Origin: CAVSJA01 sp963728145
GTDB lineage: Bacteria; Bacteroidota; Bacteroidia; Chitinophagales; Chitinophagaceae
Assembly: GCA_963728145.1 (NCBI GenBank)
Contig: CAVSJA010000006.1
Location: forward strand, 558,001 to 622,000
DNA: 64,000 nucleotides
Reading direction: 5' to 3'
Shown here in pieces: positions 7,864-17,051 of the stretch (positions within the stretch are counted from its first letter, which is position 1; each line of letters opens with the position of its first letter). The notes below the pieces were generated by a model. That model was not told where the DNA came from, did no database searches, and worked only from the letters and a program-made list of their open reading frames with translations. A program made the position numbers and the translations under genes.

Positions 7864-9450
7864 TTAGAATGGTCTTGTGATAACAATTGCCTTATTACCG
7901 CTAAGGGCAATACTTAATAATACGTCTTCATCATTTCCTGGTCCTGAATAACGAACATTTCCATTCATGTTCAAGTCCCCTCTGCTATAAACACTACCAA
8001 GTACAATTGCCTTATTTCCTCCTAGTATCACACTCAGCAGTTCATCTTCATCATTTGCCGGTCCGGAATAGCGAAGTGTTGAATTCCCATTAGTATTTCC
8101 AGCATACATTCCAAAAACTCCTCCTCCCAAATTGGCTTGAACGTTTCCAAGTGCCTGCCCAACACCTGACGAAAAATTATAAGGTAAGGCGACAGTTCTG
8201 GAAAGATCTAAAACAGCTGGTGTTCGAATACCCAAATGATTCCTATGCCGAATTGAAACGTGAAAGTTTGCTATGTCATCAGGTACACCTGCAAAATTTA
8301 TGAAGGAAGTTTTTGTACCTGTACCATCTTCATCTACTATATCACCATCTCTTTCAATGAATACTGCTCTTGTGCTTATTACCGCACCTGCTGAATTCCG
8401 TACCTCAGCATATACCCAATCTACAATCGAATTATTGTCGGTAGCTCCACCGAGGATTCCCGAAACAATTCTTTCACCACCGCCACTCCCAGAATGCGTG
8501 AAGCCCACGGTTCCGGTATAGGGTTCAATAGTTGGAAAAGCTACTAGACTTCTCAGACCGGCGTTCATCAATCCTCCACCTGTATATGGTCCTTGCAGGT
8601 AAGTTTTCGGATTAACCAATAATGAAATTAAAACCGGTCTTGTTCCAACGGCAAAAGTTCCAAGATTATTAACTGCATTTCTGGTTACGGTGTAAGGTCC
8701 CGCGCCAGCGGCAGCGCCGGTCATTGCATTCGTCATATCCCAACCCACCCCATCGTAGAACGAAATGCCGGTTCTAGCTCTGTTGAAACCAGTGGCCTCA
8801 TCAACCAGATTCCATTGAGCTGTCATATTCAGATTGCTACCACCATTGGTGCCTTCCGTAATGACCCAGCTTGCCTTTACAACATCCTTGACGAATGGCG
8901 ATCCTGCAATCCCATTTTGCAATACTTCGGCATTTACTCTTACCCCAATATTATCTACCGTTCCATTCTGTGTTAATGTAAGCGGATTATAAGTTGTCGC
9001 ATCAAATCCAACAGGGAAAGTAAATGCAGTTGTCAAACCATTTTTAACCAAACGGCCTGTGCTATTAGTAATGCAATATTTTGAAATATCGTTACCAGTA
9101 ATTGTAGCAACATTAGTAAGTGAGAGATCGAATGTGCTTAATTGCAACTTACCGGTAGTGAATGTAAGATTGGTATTGATCAATGCAGCTCCACCAAGAA
9201 CAACATTATTGCCGTTATCGATCTGAAGATTATCCAGCGAAAATCCATTCATGTTCAGCGTCTGCAACGCAGACCCTTTCATTTGAAGGACGCCGGGTCC
9301 CTGAATGTTTGCAAGGCTGTTAACATCGCCTTGAACAGTTACTGTAGCGCCAGTCTGAATGAAGAACGTTGCGCCGGACTGAATTGTTAATTGCGAATAA
9401 GTGCCGGCTCCTAAAAGAAGGGCTAAACACAGCAGAAAGCTTTGTCTCAT
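7864..9450 (-). CDS. Secreted surface protein with duplicated Ca-binding-like C-terminal units
   Basis: 528 aa. Signal peptide MRQSFLLCLALLLGAGTYSQ, then beta-helix-like repeats (LTIQSGATFFIQTGATVTVQ, NVNGFSL-type ladders) common in hemagglutinin-like proteins. A 'PVGFDATTYNPLTLTQNG' module follows. The last 90 residues contain two units of the form AGNTNGNSTLRYSGPANDED and DLNMNGNVRYSGPGNDEDVL, each followed by LL(S)xxL(G/S)GNKAIV. The units look like dockerin/EF-hand loops (D/N-x-N-x-N-G) with an added SGPxNDED motif. There is no separate T9SS tail, so these units may serve anchoring. The downstream partner does carry the sorting tail. Confidence 0.8.
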   Translation of the reverse strand: MRQSFLLCLALLLGAGTYSQLTIQSGATFFIQTGATVTVQGDVNSLANIQGPGVLQMKGSALQTLNMNGFSLDNLQIDNGNNVVLGGAALINTNLTFTTGKLQLSTFDLSLTNVATITGNDISKYCITNSTGRLVKNGLTTAFTFPVGFDATTYNPLTLTQNGTVDNIGVRVNAEVLQNGIAGSPFVKDVVKASWVITEGTNGGSNLNMTAQWNLVDEATGFNRARTGISFYDGVGWDMTNAMTGAAAGAGPYTVTRNAVNNLGTFAVGTRPVLISLLVNPKTYLQGPYTGGGLMNAGLRSLVAFPTIEPYTGTVGFTHSGSGGGERIVSGILGGATDNNSIVDWVYAEVRNSAGAVISTRAVFIERDGDIVDEDGTGTKTSFINFAGVPDDIANFHVSIRHRNHLGIRTPAVLDLSRTVALPYNFSSGVGQALGNVQANLGGGVFGMYAGNTNGNSTLRYSGPANDEDELLSVILGGNKAIVLGSVYSRGDLNMNGNVRYSGPGNDEDVLLSIALSGNKAIVITRPF

Positions 9451-9816
9451 ACAAGTAAAGGTTTCGAATGACTAATAAGTACTACTCAACAGAACAAGTA
9501 AATCAATAGGAGTGGATATTTCATATTTGGGGGCAAAGTATGTCTTAGGGACCTCGCCGAAATACAGCATTTAGTAAACGGGGTATTTCAATGAGTAACC
9601 GGATCAATGAGTACGAGGATTGGGCGACAAATATAGGTTGTCAAAATAGTAAATTCCGATTAAAGATCAATATTTTTCACGAATAAGACAATACCCTGTT
9701 TGGGTGATTAGTGGATTTTTTTCCTTCCCTCAAATGTGGTCCCTTTCCGCTATCCCTCGAAACCCTGAATCCAAGATAGAACTTCCCCGCAAATCTGCCA
9801 TAGAATAAAAGTTAGA
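9451..9816. other. 366-bp gap with no gene seen
   Basis: AT-rich leader region upstream of the surface-protein operon and downstream of the lptF-like gene. No repeat-word array, open frame or strong hairpin was found. It presumably carries the promoter of the minus-strand operon; I could not identify a convincing TTTG/TAnnTTTG pair. Confidence 0.5.
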
Positions 9817-11274
9817 TCAGGCTGTCGCCTTTTCCACCTGGACCGAAGGCCGGGAGCGGGATTTGAGCTTTCTAACCGGATTGAGTAACCTGTAGTAAAA
9901 CTCCTTATTGAAGAGCTGGGAGTCGTGAAGGGCCTTATAGATCAGGAAGAAAGCAATGGGAAGAAGAATAAAAGAAGCCAGCCACATCCCCGTTATGGGT
10001 TGCAGTACATCCTCTTTAACGAACTTTCTTCCAAAATTGTTTAGGAGGAAAAATATGATGAAGAAGACTACTGCGAACACGACCGGCGTGCCGATCCCGC
10101 CCTTCCTCACAATCGAACCCAGGGGAGCCCCGATGAGGAAAAGTACCAATACAGCAATGGACATGGTCAGCTTATTATGCCATTCGATCAGGTGTAAACG
10201 AAGATCCTTTCGTTTATTATCGTAGTCCACCGCGGAAGACTGAAGCGTCGCCTTGATTGAATTTGCATAAGAAAGGCTTTGTTCCAATACCGTATTCTTC
10301 GCAGAATCGGGAAGGAGATCTGTAAACTTCTTAGGTGGATTGGTTGCCAGGACGGGTTTTTTCCAACCGCTGTCCAGGTATTTCATGAATGTCAGGTATA
10401 CCCCCAGGTCAGTTTTCGATCTTTCCTTTTGTTTTGCCTGCATGGTTTCTAAAGAATCAATCGCCTTATTGAGCTGACGCATGCTCAACATCTCGTAACG
10501 ATCTTTAAAAACACTATCAGCAGTGAAGTTCAATTGGAGTGCGCGCAGGTCAAGAATCTTTTTATATTCAGAAAATCCCAGACGAATAAATTCTGCAGAT
10601 TGACTATTGGCTCTGTTTCCTCTTTCCTGGTAACGCCATCCGTTCTTTAAGGTGAATTCGAGAAAATTTTTATCAGACGAAACACGCATGATGCCGCTTT
10701 CTGCAGAAATCATATTGTCTTGCAATCCGCCTGGGTCACTTTCGTAGATCACGATATTCTTCAATATTGAGTCATTGACCTTCTTCGAAACGCGAATAGA
10801 ATAACCTGGAATGGTATTGTAGAAAAATCCTTCTTTAAGATCAAATGCCGGCTTCTTATTTACAAGATCGGTATGAAGCGTTTTCATCTTCAGGTTCGCA
10901 ACGGGAATAATGGAATTATTGAAAACAAATGCGAGCCCGGATAAAAGTATCGCAGCGATCGTCAATGGACGCATGAATCGAATCAACCCGATACCCGCAG
11001 ATTTAATAGCGACGAGTTCAAAACTTTCACCAAGATTTCCAAATGTCATTATCGCGGACAGTAAGATTGCTAATGGTAATGCCAGTGGAACAAGCGTTGC
11101 GCTCAAATACATCACCAATCTCAACATTGTGAAAGTATCAATGCCCTTTCCGACAAAATCGTCGATCCATAACCAAAAGAATTGAAGGATCAAAACGAAT
11201 AAGGTCAGAAAAAAAGTCGCAATGAAAGGACCGAGGAAAGCCTTAAGGACTAATATGTCGAGTTTCTTAATCAA
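9817..11274 (-). CDS. LptF/LptG family permease (YjgP/YjgQ)
   Basis: Inner-membrane component of the lipopolysaccharide transport ABC exporter. Of the 485 residues, the first three helices (FLGPFIATFFLTLFVLILQF, LRLVMYLSATLVPLALPLAI, FGNLGESFELVAIKSAGIGL) match LptF/G. The ESFELVAIKSAG coupling element is clear near residue 85. A periplasmic beta-jellyroll runs from about 130 to 350, and three C-terminal helices (SIAVLVLFLIGAPLGSIVRKG) follow. Bacteroidota often have one such gene apart from lptB. Whether this is LptF or LptG cannot be decided. The gene ends in a basic SRSRPSVQVEKATA tail. Confidence 0.9.
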   Translation of the reverse strand: MIKKLDILVLKAFLGPFIATFFLTLFVLILQFFWLWIDDFVGKGIDTFTMLRLVMYLSATLVPLALPLAILLSAIMTFGNLGESFELVAIKSAGIGLIRFMRPLTIAAILLSGLAFVFNNSIIPVANLKMKTLHTDLVNKKPAFDLKEGFFYNTIPGYSIRVSKKVNDSILKNIVIYESDPGGLQDNMISAESGIMRVSSDKNFLEFTLKNGWRYQERGNRANSQSAEFIRLGFSEYKKILDLRALQLNFTADSVFKDRYEMLSMRQLNKAIDSLETMQAKQKERSKTDLGVYLTFMKYLDSGWKKPVLATNPPKKFTDLLPDSAKNTVLEQSLSYANSIKATLQSSAVDYDNKRKDLRLHLIEWHNKLTMSIAVLVLFLIGAPLGSIVRKGGIGTPVVFAVVFFIIFFLLNNFGRKFVKEDVLQPITGMWLASFILLPIAFFLIYKALHDSQLFNKEFYYRLLNPVRKLKSRSRPSVQVEKATA

Positions 11275-11339
11275 TTTTAGATTGCAAATTTCAAATTTTA
11301 GATTTTAGTCCACGATCCATGAGGGGTTGAAATCGTAAA

Positions 11340-11960
11340 TTGTATTCAATGTCAAACTCAAAAATACATCTTTCAAACAAGGAACTTGAATTGGTTAGGA
11401 ATGCAGACTTGCTTTTAACAAAGAATATAATCATAGAAAAAGTTTATGAGTTATTTGGTTCAGTTGCACATGGAGTGCAGCAGCTAATCGAAGAAAAACC
11501 GATACCATTTCCACAGGAAATATTGATCCAATCTCCAAAAATCTCAAGAGGGGAGAATTATAAGGGACTTCCCTATGTAATGTTGGATTACCCACGCTGC
11601 TTTGGTAAAGAAAACTCCTTTGCGATAAGATGTTTTTTCTGGTGGGGAAATTTTTTCAGTGTCACGTTACATCTCAAGGGCATTTATAAAGAAAAATACC
11701 TTCCGGAGTTGAAAAAAAATATTGAATTGCTTAGAAAAGAGAATTTTTTTATTGCTTCAACTGAAGACGAATGGAATCATGTAATAGAATCGGAGCATTA
11801 TTTTCCTATGAAGGCAATGGATAGCCTGAACGCAGGAAATCTTCTTGCGGATAAGGTTTTTGTAAAATTGTCCTCCAAACTGGAACTTGATCGTTGGAAT
11901 GATTCGGAAGAAATGCTGGTGAATATATACAGGATGATCTTTATTGCACTTGGATACTGA
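11340..11960 (+). CDS. Conserved-looking hypothetical protein, 206 aa
   Basis: Not assigned to a named family. ATG at 11340 (MYSMSNSKIHLS), with an alternative ATG at 11349. A helical N-terminus (LELVRNADLLLTKNIIIEKV) is followed by KIPFPQEI-type and PRCFGKENSFAIRCFFWWGNFF, and an amphipathic C-terminus. The sequence is acidic/basic mixed and soluble, with no signal peptide. It converges with the START-like gene, whose stop follows immediately (11961). I cannot state a function. Confidence 0.7.
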   Translation: MYSMSNSKIHLSNKELELVRNADLLLTKNIIIEKVYELFGSVAHGVQQLIEEKPIPFPQEILIQSPKISRGENYKGLPYVMLDYPRCFGKENSFAIRCFFWWGNFFSVTLHLKGIYKEKYLPELKKNIELLRKENFFIASTEDEWNHVIESEHYFPMKAMDSLNAGNLLADKVFVKLSSKLELDRWNDSEEMLVNIYRMIFIALGY

Positions 11961-12341
11961 TCAATTGCCCAATCGATGAAATAGATCTTTTACCTGGTAA
12001 TCCCACAGTTGGCTCTGGTCCTTGATTTCCGTTTTCTCTGCAAAATCCCGGATTATTAAAATAGTTAGATTAGTAACCTCGGATTTTACAATGCTGAATT
12101 CAAAGAATTCTTCTTTCGGTGCGTGTAACCAATGAAACCTGATAAATTTTTCTTCTTCACTTTCCAATACCTCCGCTCTATCTGTCGCCCCGTTCCAGGA
12201 AAAGCTGAACACGCTATCTCTTTCGTCCACTTTATCGGCAAACCATTCCTGCAATCCTGCAGGTGTACTCAAGAACTCATATAAAATGGATGGAGAACAT
12301 CTAACCGGATATTCTAACATGAATTGTTGCTTCTTGCTCAT
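11961..12341 (-). CDS. START-like/SRPBCC domain protein
   Basis: 126 aa, one domain. The N-terminus MSKKQQFMLEYPVRCSPSIL then YEFLSTPAGLQEWFADKV is the start of a START/Bet v1-like (AHSA1-type) helix-grip fold: beta strand, two short helices, then a sheet with VFSFSWNG, EKFIRFHWLHA and TNLTILIIRDFA, and a C-terminal helix. It would form a hydrophobic ligand cavity; the ligand is unknown. In my recollection a gene of this type is often found near lptF and the primary sigma gene in Bacteroidota, as it is here. Confidence 0.8.
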   Translation of the reverse strand: MSKKQQFMLEYPVRCSPSILYEFLSTPAGLQEWFADKVDERDSVFSFSWNGATDRAEVLESEEEKFIRFHWLHAPKEEFFEFSIVKSEVTNLTILIIRDFAEKTEIKDQSQLWDYQVKDLFHRLGN

Positions 12342-12629
12342 CTAATCCCTAAATGGAACATTTTGTCTTCCAATGCTGCAATAATAGAAAAATAAAACTA
12401 GCCCCAAAATTTTTTATTGCCCGGTTACCAAATAGGCTGTCGAAAACGCAAGAATTCAAAGGACCTGACTACTAGCCCTTTACCATTTTGGACATAAAGT
12501 GGCCACTTTCATTTCCCCAAGTTATTCACCGAAACCGCATTTAAACCTTTGGAAAACATAACAAAAGGTCAAATCCATCGTTTTTAAGCTGTTAATCTCG
12601 AACCTAACAAAACCAATAAATGCCGGCCT

Positions 12630-13505
12630 ATGAGTATGCGTCAACTCAAGATCACGAAGAGTATTACGAATCGTGAATCGCAGAGTCTGGAGAAGTACTT
12701 ACAGGAGATTGGCAAGGTAGAATTGATCAGCCCCGAAGAAGAAGTGCGCCTGGCTAAAAAAATAAAGCAAGGTGATCAGTCCGCCCTTGAAAAGCTTACA
12801 AAAGCAAATCTCCGCTTTGTCGTATCCGTGTCAAAGCAGTACCAGAACCAGGGTTTATCCCTGCCCGATCTTATTAATGAAGGAAATCTCGGCCTGATCA
12901 AGGCCGCACAGCGTTTCGATGAAACCCGTGGTTTCAAATTTATTTCCTATGCAGTTTGGTGGATCCGTCAAAGTATCCTGCAGGCATTAGCCGAACAGGC
13001 AAGGATCGTTCGTTTGCCATTGAATAAAGTTGGCCTGACCAACAAGATCCAAAAAGCCTATTCGCAGCTCGAACAGGAATTCGAACGGGAACCATCAGCC
13101 GAAGAATTGGCTGAATTGCTGGGACTCGAACTCGAAGAAGTTAATGCAACCCTTGGATCATCCGCCCGTCACATCAGTATGGATACTCCTTTAGCAGAAG
13201 GAGAAGACAATACACTGGTGGATATTCTTGAAAATCCCAATGCGGAAAGAGCGAACAAAAACATCGATCATGATGAATCCCTGAATCAGGAAATCGAGCG
13301 GTCCATGAAATCCCTGACCGAGCGCCAGAAAGAAGTGATTTGCTATTTTTTCGGGATTGGAATTGATCACCCGATGACCCTCGAGGATATCGGTGAGAAA
13401 TTCAACCTGACCCGCGAAAGAGTTAGACAGATCAAAGACAAGGCGATCACCAAAATGAGAACCAATTCCCGCTCACAGGCGCTGAGAAGCTTCCTTGGAG
13501 TTTAA
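12630..13505 (+). CDS. rpoD: Primary sigma factor RpoD (sigma-70/SigA)
   Basis: 291 aa without region 1.1, the normal form in Bacteroidota. Region 1.2 and 2: SLEKYLQEIGKVELISPEEE, ANLRFVVSVSKQYQNQGLSL, DLINEGNLGLIKAAQRFDET, FKFISYAVWWIRQSILQALA. Region 3: KVGLTNKIQKAYSQLEQEFE, ISMDTPLAEGEDNTLVDILE. Region 4 helix-turn-helix: MTLEDIGEKFNLTRERVRQI. It recognises the TTTG/TAnnTTTG promoters of the phylum. The 288-bp gap upstream is AT-rich and is divergent from the START-like gene. A terminator follows at 13571. Confidence 0.97.
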   Translation: MSMRQLKITKSITNRESQSLEKYLQEIGKVELISPEEEVRLAKKIKQGDQSALEKLTKANLRFVVSVSKQYQNQGLSLPDLINEGNLGLIKAAQRFDETRGFKFISYAVWWIRQSILQALAEQARIVRLPLNKVGLTNKIQKAYSQLEQEFEREPSAEELAELLGLELEEVNATLGSSARHISMDTPLAEGEDNTLVDILENPNAERANKNIDHDESLNQEIERSMKSLTERQKEVICYFFGIGIDHPMTLEDIGEKFNLTRERVRQIKDKAITKMRTNSRSQALRSFLGV

Positions 13506-13570
13506 CCAAAAAAACAAAGCAAGAATAAAAATTTACACTTCATAATCTTACTTAAATTTGCTGCTCATTA

Positions 13571-13610
13571 AAGTGAATATGACCTTTGGGTTATATTCAC
13601 TTTTTTATTT
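13571..13610 (+). terminator. Rho-independent terminator after rpoD
   Basis: AAGTGAATATGACC, loop TTTG, GGTTATATTCACTTTTTT: about 13 paired bases with one bulge followed by six T. It separates rpoD from ffh. Confidence 0.85.
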
Positions 13611-13634
13611 TTGTTCTGAAGAAAAGGATTGACC

Positions 13635-14968
13635 ATGTTTGAGAATCTTAGTGAGCGGCTGGAATCAGCATTTAAGCAGATAAAGGGTGAGGGCCGTATC
13701 ACCGAATTAAATATCGCTTCTACGGTTAAGGAAATCCGCCGGGCATTGGTGGATGCCGACGTGAACTATAAGATCGCCAAAGATTTTACGGATCAGTGTA
13801 AAAGAAAAAGCTATCGGGCAAAAAGTCTTTACTGCGGTGAGTCCGGGCCAGTTGATGGTGAAGATTGTGAAGGATGAACTGGCCGACTTAATGGGCGGCA
13901 CCGAAGAAGAACTAAATGCAAAAGGAAATCCTGCAATCATTCTCATCGCCGGATTACAGGGTAGTGGTAAAACCACATTCAGCGCCAAGCTGGCAAATTA
14001 TCTTAAGACCAAGAAGGGTTTATCTCCAATGTTAGTTGCTGCGGATATCTATCGTCCCGCGGCGATTGATCAATTAAAAGTATTGGGTGAACAAATCGGC
14101 ATTGATGTTTACAGCGAACCTGAAAATAAAAATGCGGTTGAAATAGCATCCAATGTCAGTTAAAGAAGCAAAGACTAAAAACAAGAATGTTCTCATCATA
14201 GATACTGCCGGTCGTCTCGCGATAGATGAAGTGATGATGAATGAGGTAGCGAATATCCAAAGCGCAGTAAATCCACAGGAAATTCTTTTTGTGGTTGATT
14301 CGATGACGGGCCAGGATGCTGTGAATACAGCAAAGGCATTCAATGATCGTCTCAATTTCACCGGTGTGGTATTAACCAAGCTCGATGGTGATACCAGAGG
14401 TGGTGCTGCGCTCTCTATTAAATACACTGTTCATAAGCCGATCAAGTTTGTGAGCAGTGGAGAGAAGATGGATACGCTTGATGTGTTTTATCCCGATAGG
14501 ATGGCACAACGTATCCTTGGAATGGGTGATATCACAAGCCTTGTTGAAAAAGCCCAGGAGCAGTATGATGAAGAGCAGGCAAAGAAGCTGGAGAAAAAGA
14601 TCCGCAAGAATCAATTCGACTTTGAAGATTTCAAGCAGCAACTACAACAGATCAAAAAGATGGGTAATCTCAAAGATCTGATGGGTATGATTCCTGGCAT
14701 GGGAAAAGCGATAAAAGATGTGGACATCAGCGATGATGCGTTCAAAGGAATTGAAGCAATGATCAATTCAATGACCCTTGAAGAAAGAAGAAATCCCGAC
14801 GTGATCAATCCAAGTCGTAAGAAAAGAATTGCAGCGGGTGCCGGAAAAGACTTACCTGAATTAAATGCCTTCCTCAAGCAGTTCGAACAGATGAAACAGA
14901 TGATGAAAGCGATGAATAAAATGCCAATGGGCGGGAAGATGATGCCGGGTTTGGGGAGGAAGGGTTGA
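13635..14968 (+). CDS. ffh: Signal recognition particle GTPase Ffh, two frameshifts
   Basis: Ffh binds signal peptides and 4.5S RNA and targets ribosomes to FtsY/SecYEG. Start ATG 13635 (MFENLSERLESAF). N-domain first; then, after a break near 13795-13799 (one extra base), SPGQLMVKIVKDELADLMGG and the G-domain P-loop GLQGSGKTTFSAKLA. A second break near 14153-14158 precedes SVKEAKTKNKNVLIIDTAGR, then TKLDGDTRGGAAL and the Met-rich M-domain (MKQMMKAMNKMPMGGKMMPG). Every G motif is intact when the frames are joined. Ffh is essential, so both breaks are most likely consensus errors. The TGA stop lies in the first W1 word. Confidence 0.93.
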
Positions 14969-15122
14969 TTGATAAGGTTGATAAGGTTGACAGGGTTGAC
15001 AAGGTTGACAGGAAATCAATGCTTCCAAATTTACATAGCCAACATCTAATGCATCAACCTTTTAAACTGCTCAGCGTTATTAACCTTGTCAGACCCTGTC
15101 AACCCTGTCAACCTTCTCAACC
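14964..15122. repeat. W1 inverted array between ffh and rpsP
   Basis: Left arm 14964-15012 (five words) starts inside the ffh stop codon (GGTTGA). Right arm 15082-15122 contains CCCTGTCAACCCTGTCAACC. Loop about 70 nt. No support for a protein in this stretch. Confidence 0.88.
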
Positions 15123-15300
15123 GATCACTGATCAACTTCAGACCAAACCGTTCTATGACAATCGATTGCCTCGATTTATGCACATATGGCCAGAATTTCC
15201 CGCTGAATTATTAAATTTGGACAAATCAGCCTGATTGCTATTTTTGCAATCCTGATATTGGAAAACCCTATTAGTTAACGCATTTAAATTTCTATTTAAA

Positions 15301-15747
15301 ATGCCCGTAAAAATCAGACTGCAACGTCATGGGTCTAAGAAGAGACCTTTTTACTTCATCGTAGTAGCAGACGCACGTGCACCTCGCGATGGAAAGTTCA
15401 TTCAGAAGATCGGTACTTACAATCCACTTACAGTTCCTGCAACCATTCAACTCGACCGCCAGCGTGCGCTCGATTGGTTACACAAAGGTGCTCAGCCAAC
15501 TGACACCGTAAGAAGGATACTGTCATTTAAAGGAGTATTGTATTTGAAACATCTTTTGCGTGGAGTAAAGCTTGGATTGTTTGATGAAGCAACCGCCATG
15601 GACAAATTCCAGAAATGGCATGGTGAACATGAAACACAAGTGAAGAAGCGCCAGATGGAAAACTTCAAAACCCGTCGTCCCGGCGGACCCGGTGGCCGGC
15701 CGCCAGGTGGTGGAAGAAGGCCTGAGCGCAAAGAAGGTGGAGCATAG
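15301..15747 (+). CDS. rpsP: 30S ribosomal protein S16
   Basis: 148 aa. The S16 core is residues 1-80: MPVKIRLQRHGSKKRPFYFI, VVADARAPRDGKFIQKIGTY, NPLTVPATIQLDRQRALDWL, GAQPTDTVRRILSFKGVLYL. A helical extension and a Gly/Arg/Pro tail (RRPGGPGGRPPGGGRRPERK) follow, as in other Bacteroidota. S16 is needed for 30S assembly. It is followed by a terminator and then rimM, the 30S maturation factor, matching the usual rpsP-rimM-trmD order except that trmD is 13 kb away. Confidence 0.97.
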   Translation: MPVKIRLQRHGSKKRPFYFIVVADARAPRDGKFIQKIGTYNPLTVPATIQLDRQRALDWLHKGAQPTDTVRRILSFKGVLYLKHLLRGVKLGLFDEATAMDKFQKWHGEHETQVKKRQMENFKTRRPGGPGGRPPGGGRRPERKEGGA

Positions 15748-15773
15748 CAATTACCTTGAATAAAAAAACTTTC

Positions 15774-15818
15774 AATCCCGGTGATCCCGATAGCTATCGT
15801 GACACCGGGATTTTTATT
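15774..15818 (+). terminator. Terminator/attenuator between rpsP and rimM
   Basis: AATCCCGGTG, an inner GATAGCTATC palindrome, ACACCGGGATT and five T. It lies 27 bp after rpsP and 21 bp before rimM, so it may reduce rimM relative to S16. Confidence 0.8.
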
Positions 15819-15838
15819 TTGAGTATAATTTTGGTTTG

Positions 15839-16354
15839 ATGACGAATTTTAACAGCATAGGAAAATTTGTAGCTGCATTCGGTTTGAAGGGCGAGCTGAT
15901 CCTTCGTCATGAATTAGGTAAGAAGACTTCTTTAAAAGGATTGGTAACAATTTTTATAGAAGATAAGAAAGATGAGATGCTGCCTTATTTTATTCAACAA
16001 ACCAAAATAAAGAACGAAACGGAGATTTATGTGATGTTGGAAGGGATTGATATCCGGGAAAAAGCGATTAAGCTTATTCAAAAGCAGGTTTGGTTACCTG
16101 AAACGGAGTTTCAAAAATATGCTGCGAGTACGGCGCCTGTATCTTTTCTTGGATATAAGATCATTAATGAAGGCGAGGATTTAGGAGAAGTATTGGAGGT
16201 GATCGAGCAGCCGCATCAGATCCTTTGCCGCATTGAGTGGAAGAATAAGGAAGCACTGATACCATTACATGATCAAACAATTGAAAAGATTGATAAGAAG
16301 AAGAAACAGATACATGTGGTGTTGCCGGAAGGGTTGTTGGATATTTATCTTTAA
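15839..16354 (+). CDS. rimM: 16S rRNA processing protein RimM
   Basis: 171 aa from ATG 15839 (MTNFNSIGKFVAAFGLKGEL). The N-terminal beta-barrel has the FVAAFGLKGEL signature; the C-terminal PRC-barrel is seen at SFLGYKIINEGEDLGEVLEV, IEQPHQILCRIEWKNKEALI, PLHDQTIEKIDKKKKQIHVV, LPEGLLDIYL. RimM binds S19 in the 30S head during maturation. It is placed after rpsP as expected. A TTG three bases upstream could also initiate. Confidence 0.95.
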   Translation: MTNFNSIGKFVAAFGLKGELILRHELGKKTSLKGLVTIFIEDKKDEMLPYFIQQTKIKNETEIYVMLEGIDIREKAIKLIQKQVWLPETEFQKYAASTAPVSFLGYKIINEGEDLGEVLEVIEQPHQILCRIEWKNKEALIPLHDQTIEKIDKKKKQIHVVLPEGLLDIYL

Positions 16355-16390
16355 GGGTGAAGGATCACTCTTTTCTTTACTACCGCAACT

Positions 16391-16453
16391 GAATGAACAG
16401 AAGAACAGAAGAACAGTAGAGCAGCAGAACATCGAACAGTAGAACGGTAGAGA
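16391..16453. repeat. W2 array (GAACAG words), single orientation
   Basis: Seven imperfect 8-9-bp words such as GAACAGAA, GAACAGTA and GAGCAGCA follow rimM by 37 bp. I saw no reverse-complement arm nearby. Confidence 0.75.
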
Positions 16454-16475
16454 AGGAAAGGGCCTAGGCGGAGAC

Positions 16476-16940
16476 CTATTCGGCCTTAATGAAGTCCGCC
16501 ATCAATTTCATCCTGAAGTAAAGATTACTCATCATTAATGGGATATTATTCTTAGCTCCTTCAACGGAGCCCTTGTTGAGTTTCTTAATATTCTTTAGCT
16601 CTGTGATCTTTTCATCGATCTTATCATAAAGTTTTTCTGAATCCCAACCCAGGTATTTTTTATTGCGATCGTCTTTGATGTGAGCAGGATGAATCTTTCC
16701 GGCTCTCAATCTTCTAAAGGGAAAATTTTCTTTTATCGCATTCTGATAAGCCTCATTTGCCAGGAGATCGATGATACTATCATAAGGCGATTCATTTATG
16801 AATCCATTGCTAAATACGTTCAGGTTATTTCGTAGTTCAATCAACAGTTGTTTCTTCTGAACATCATTGGTCTTCGACTTCTTATGCAGAAAAGCGATAA
16901 GGTCTTTTACCGGCGATATGCTTAGCTTGATCCATTCCAT
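16476..16940 (-). CDS. Hypothetical protein, 154 aa
   Basis: Not recognised. Mostly helical and basic (MEWIKLSISPVKDLIAFLHK, KITELKNIKKLNKGSVEGAK), with a central FPFRRLRAGKIHPAHIKDDR segment and a Met-rich C-terminus (MMSNLYFRMKLMADFIKAE). No signal peptide or membrane helix. It is divergent from dinB, with a W1 hairpin filling the 111-bp gap between the two starts. Function unknown. Confidence 0.65.
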   Translation of the reverse strand: MEWIKLSISPVKDLIAFLHKKSKTNDVQKKQLLIELRNNLNVFSNGFINESPYDSIIDLLANEAYQNAIKENFPFRRLRAGKIHPAHIKDDRNKKYLGWDSEKLYDKIDEKITELKNIKKLNKGSVEGAKNNIPLMMSNLYFRMKLMADFIKAE

Positions 16941-16958
16941 AGGGTAAATATAATTGAT

Positions 16959-17040
16959 AGGTTGATAAGGTTGAAAGGGTTGACAGGGTTGACAAGAGAA
17001 TTCCCTGTCAACTTTATCAACTTGTCAACCCTTTCAACCT
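16959..17040. repeat. W1 short-loop hairpin in a divergent promoter gap
   Basis: Left arm 16959-16996 and right arm 17003-17040 pair with only about 6 nt between them, ending 11 bp before the dinB start codon. Because the neighbouring genes diverge, it cannot act only as a terminator. Confidence 0.88.
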
Positions 17041-17051
17041 AACTTTGCCAC

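Noticed and set aside
14965..15234. 89-aa frame after ffh
   Set aside because: Begins in W1 words and shows no domain-like sequence; overlaps the inverted array.
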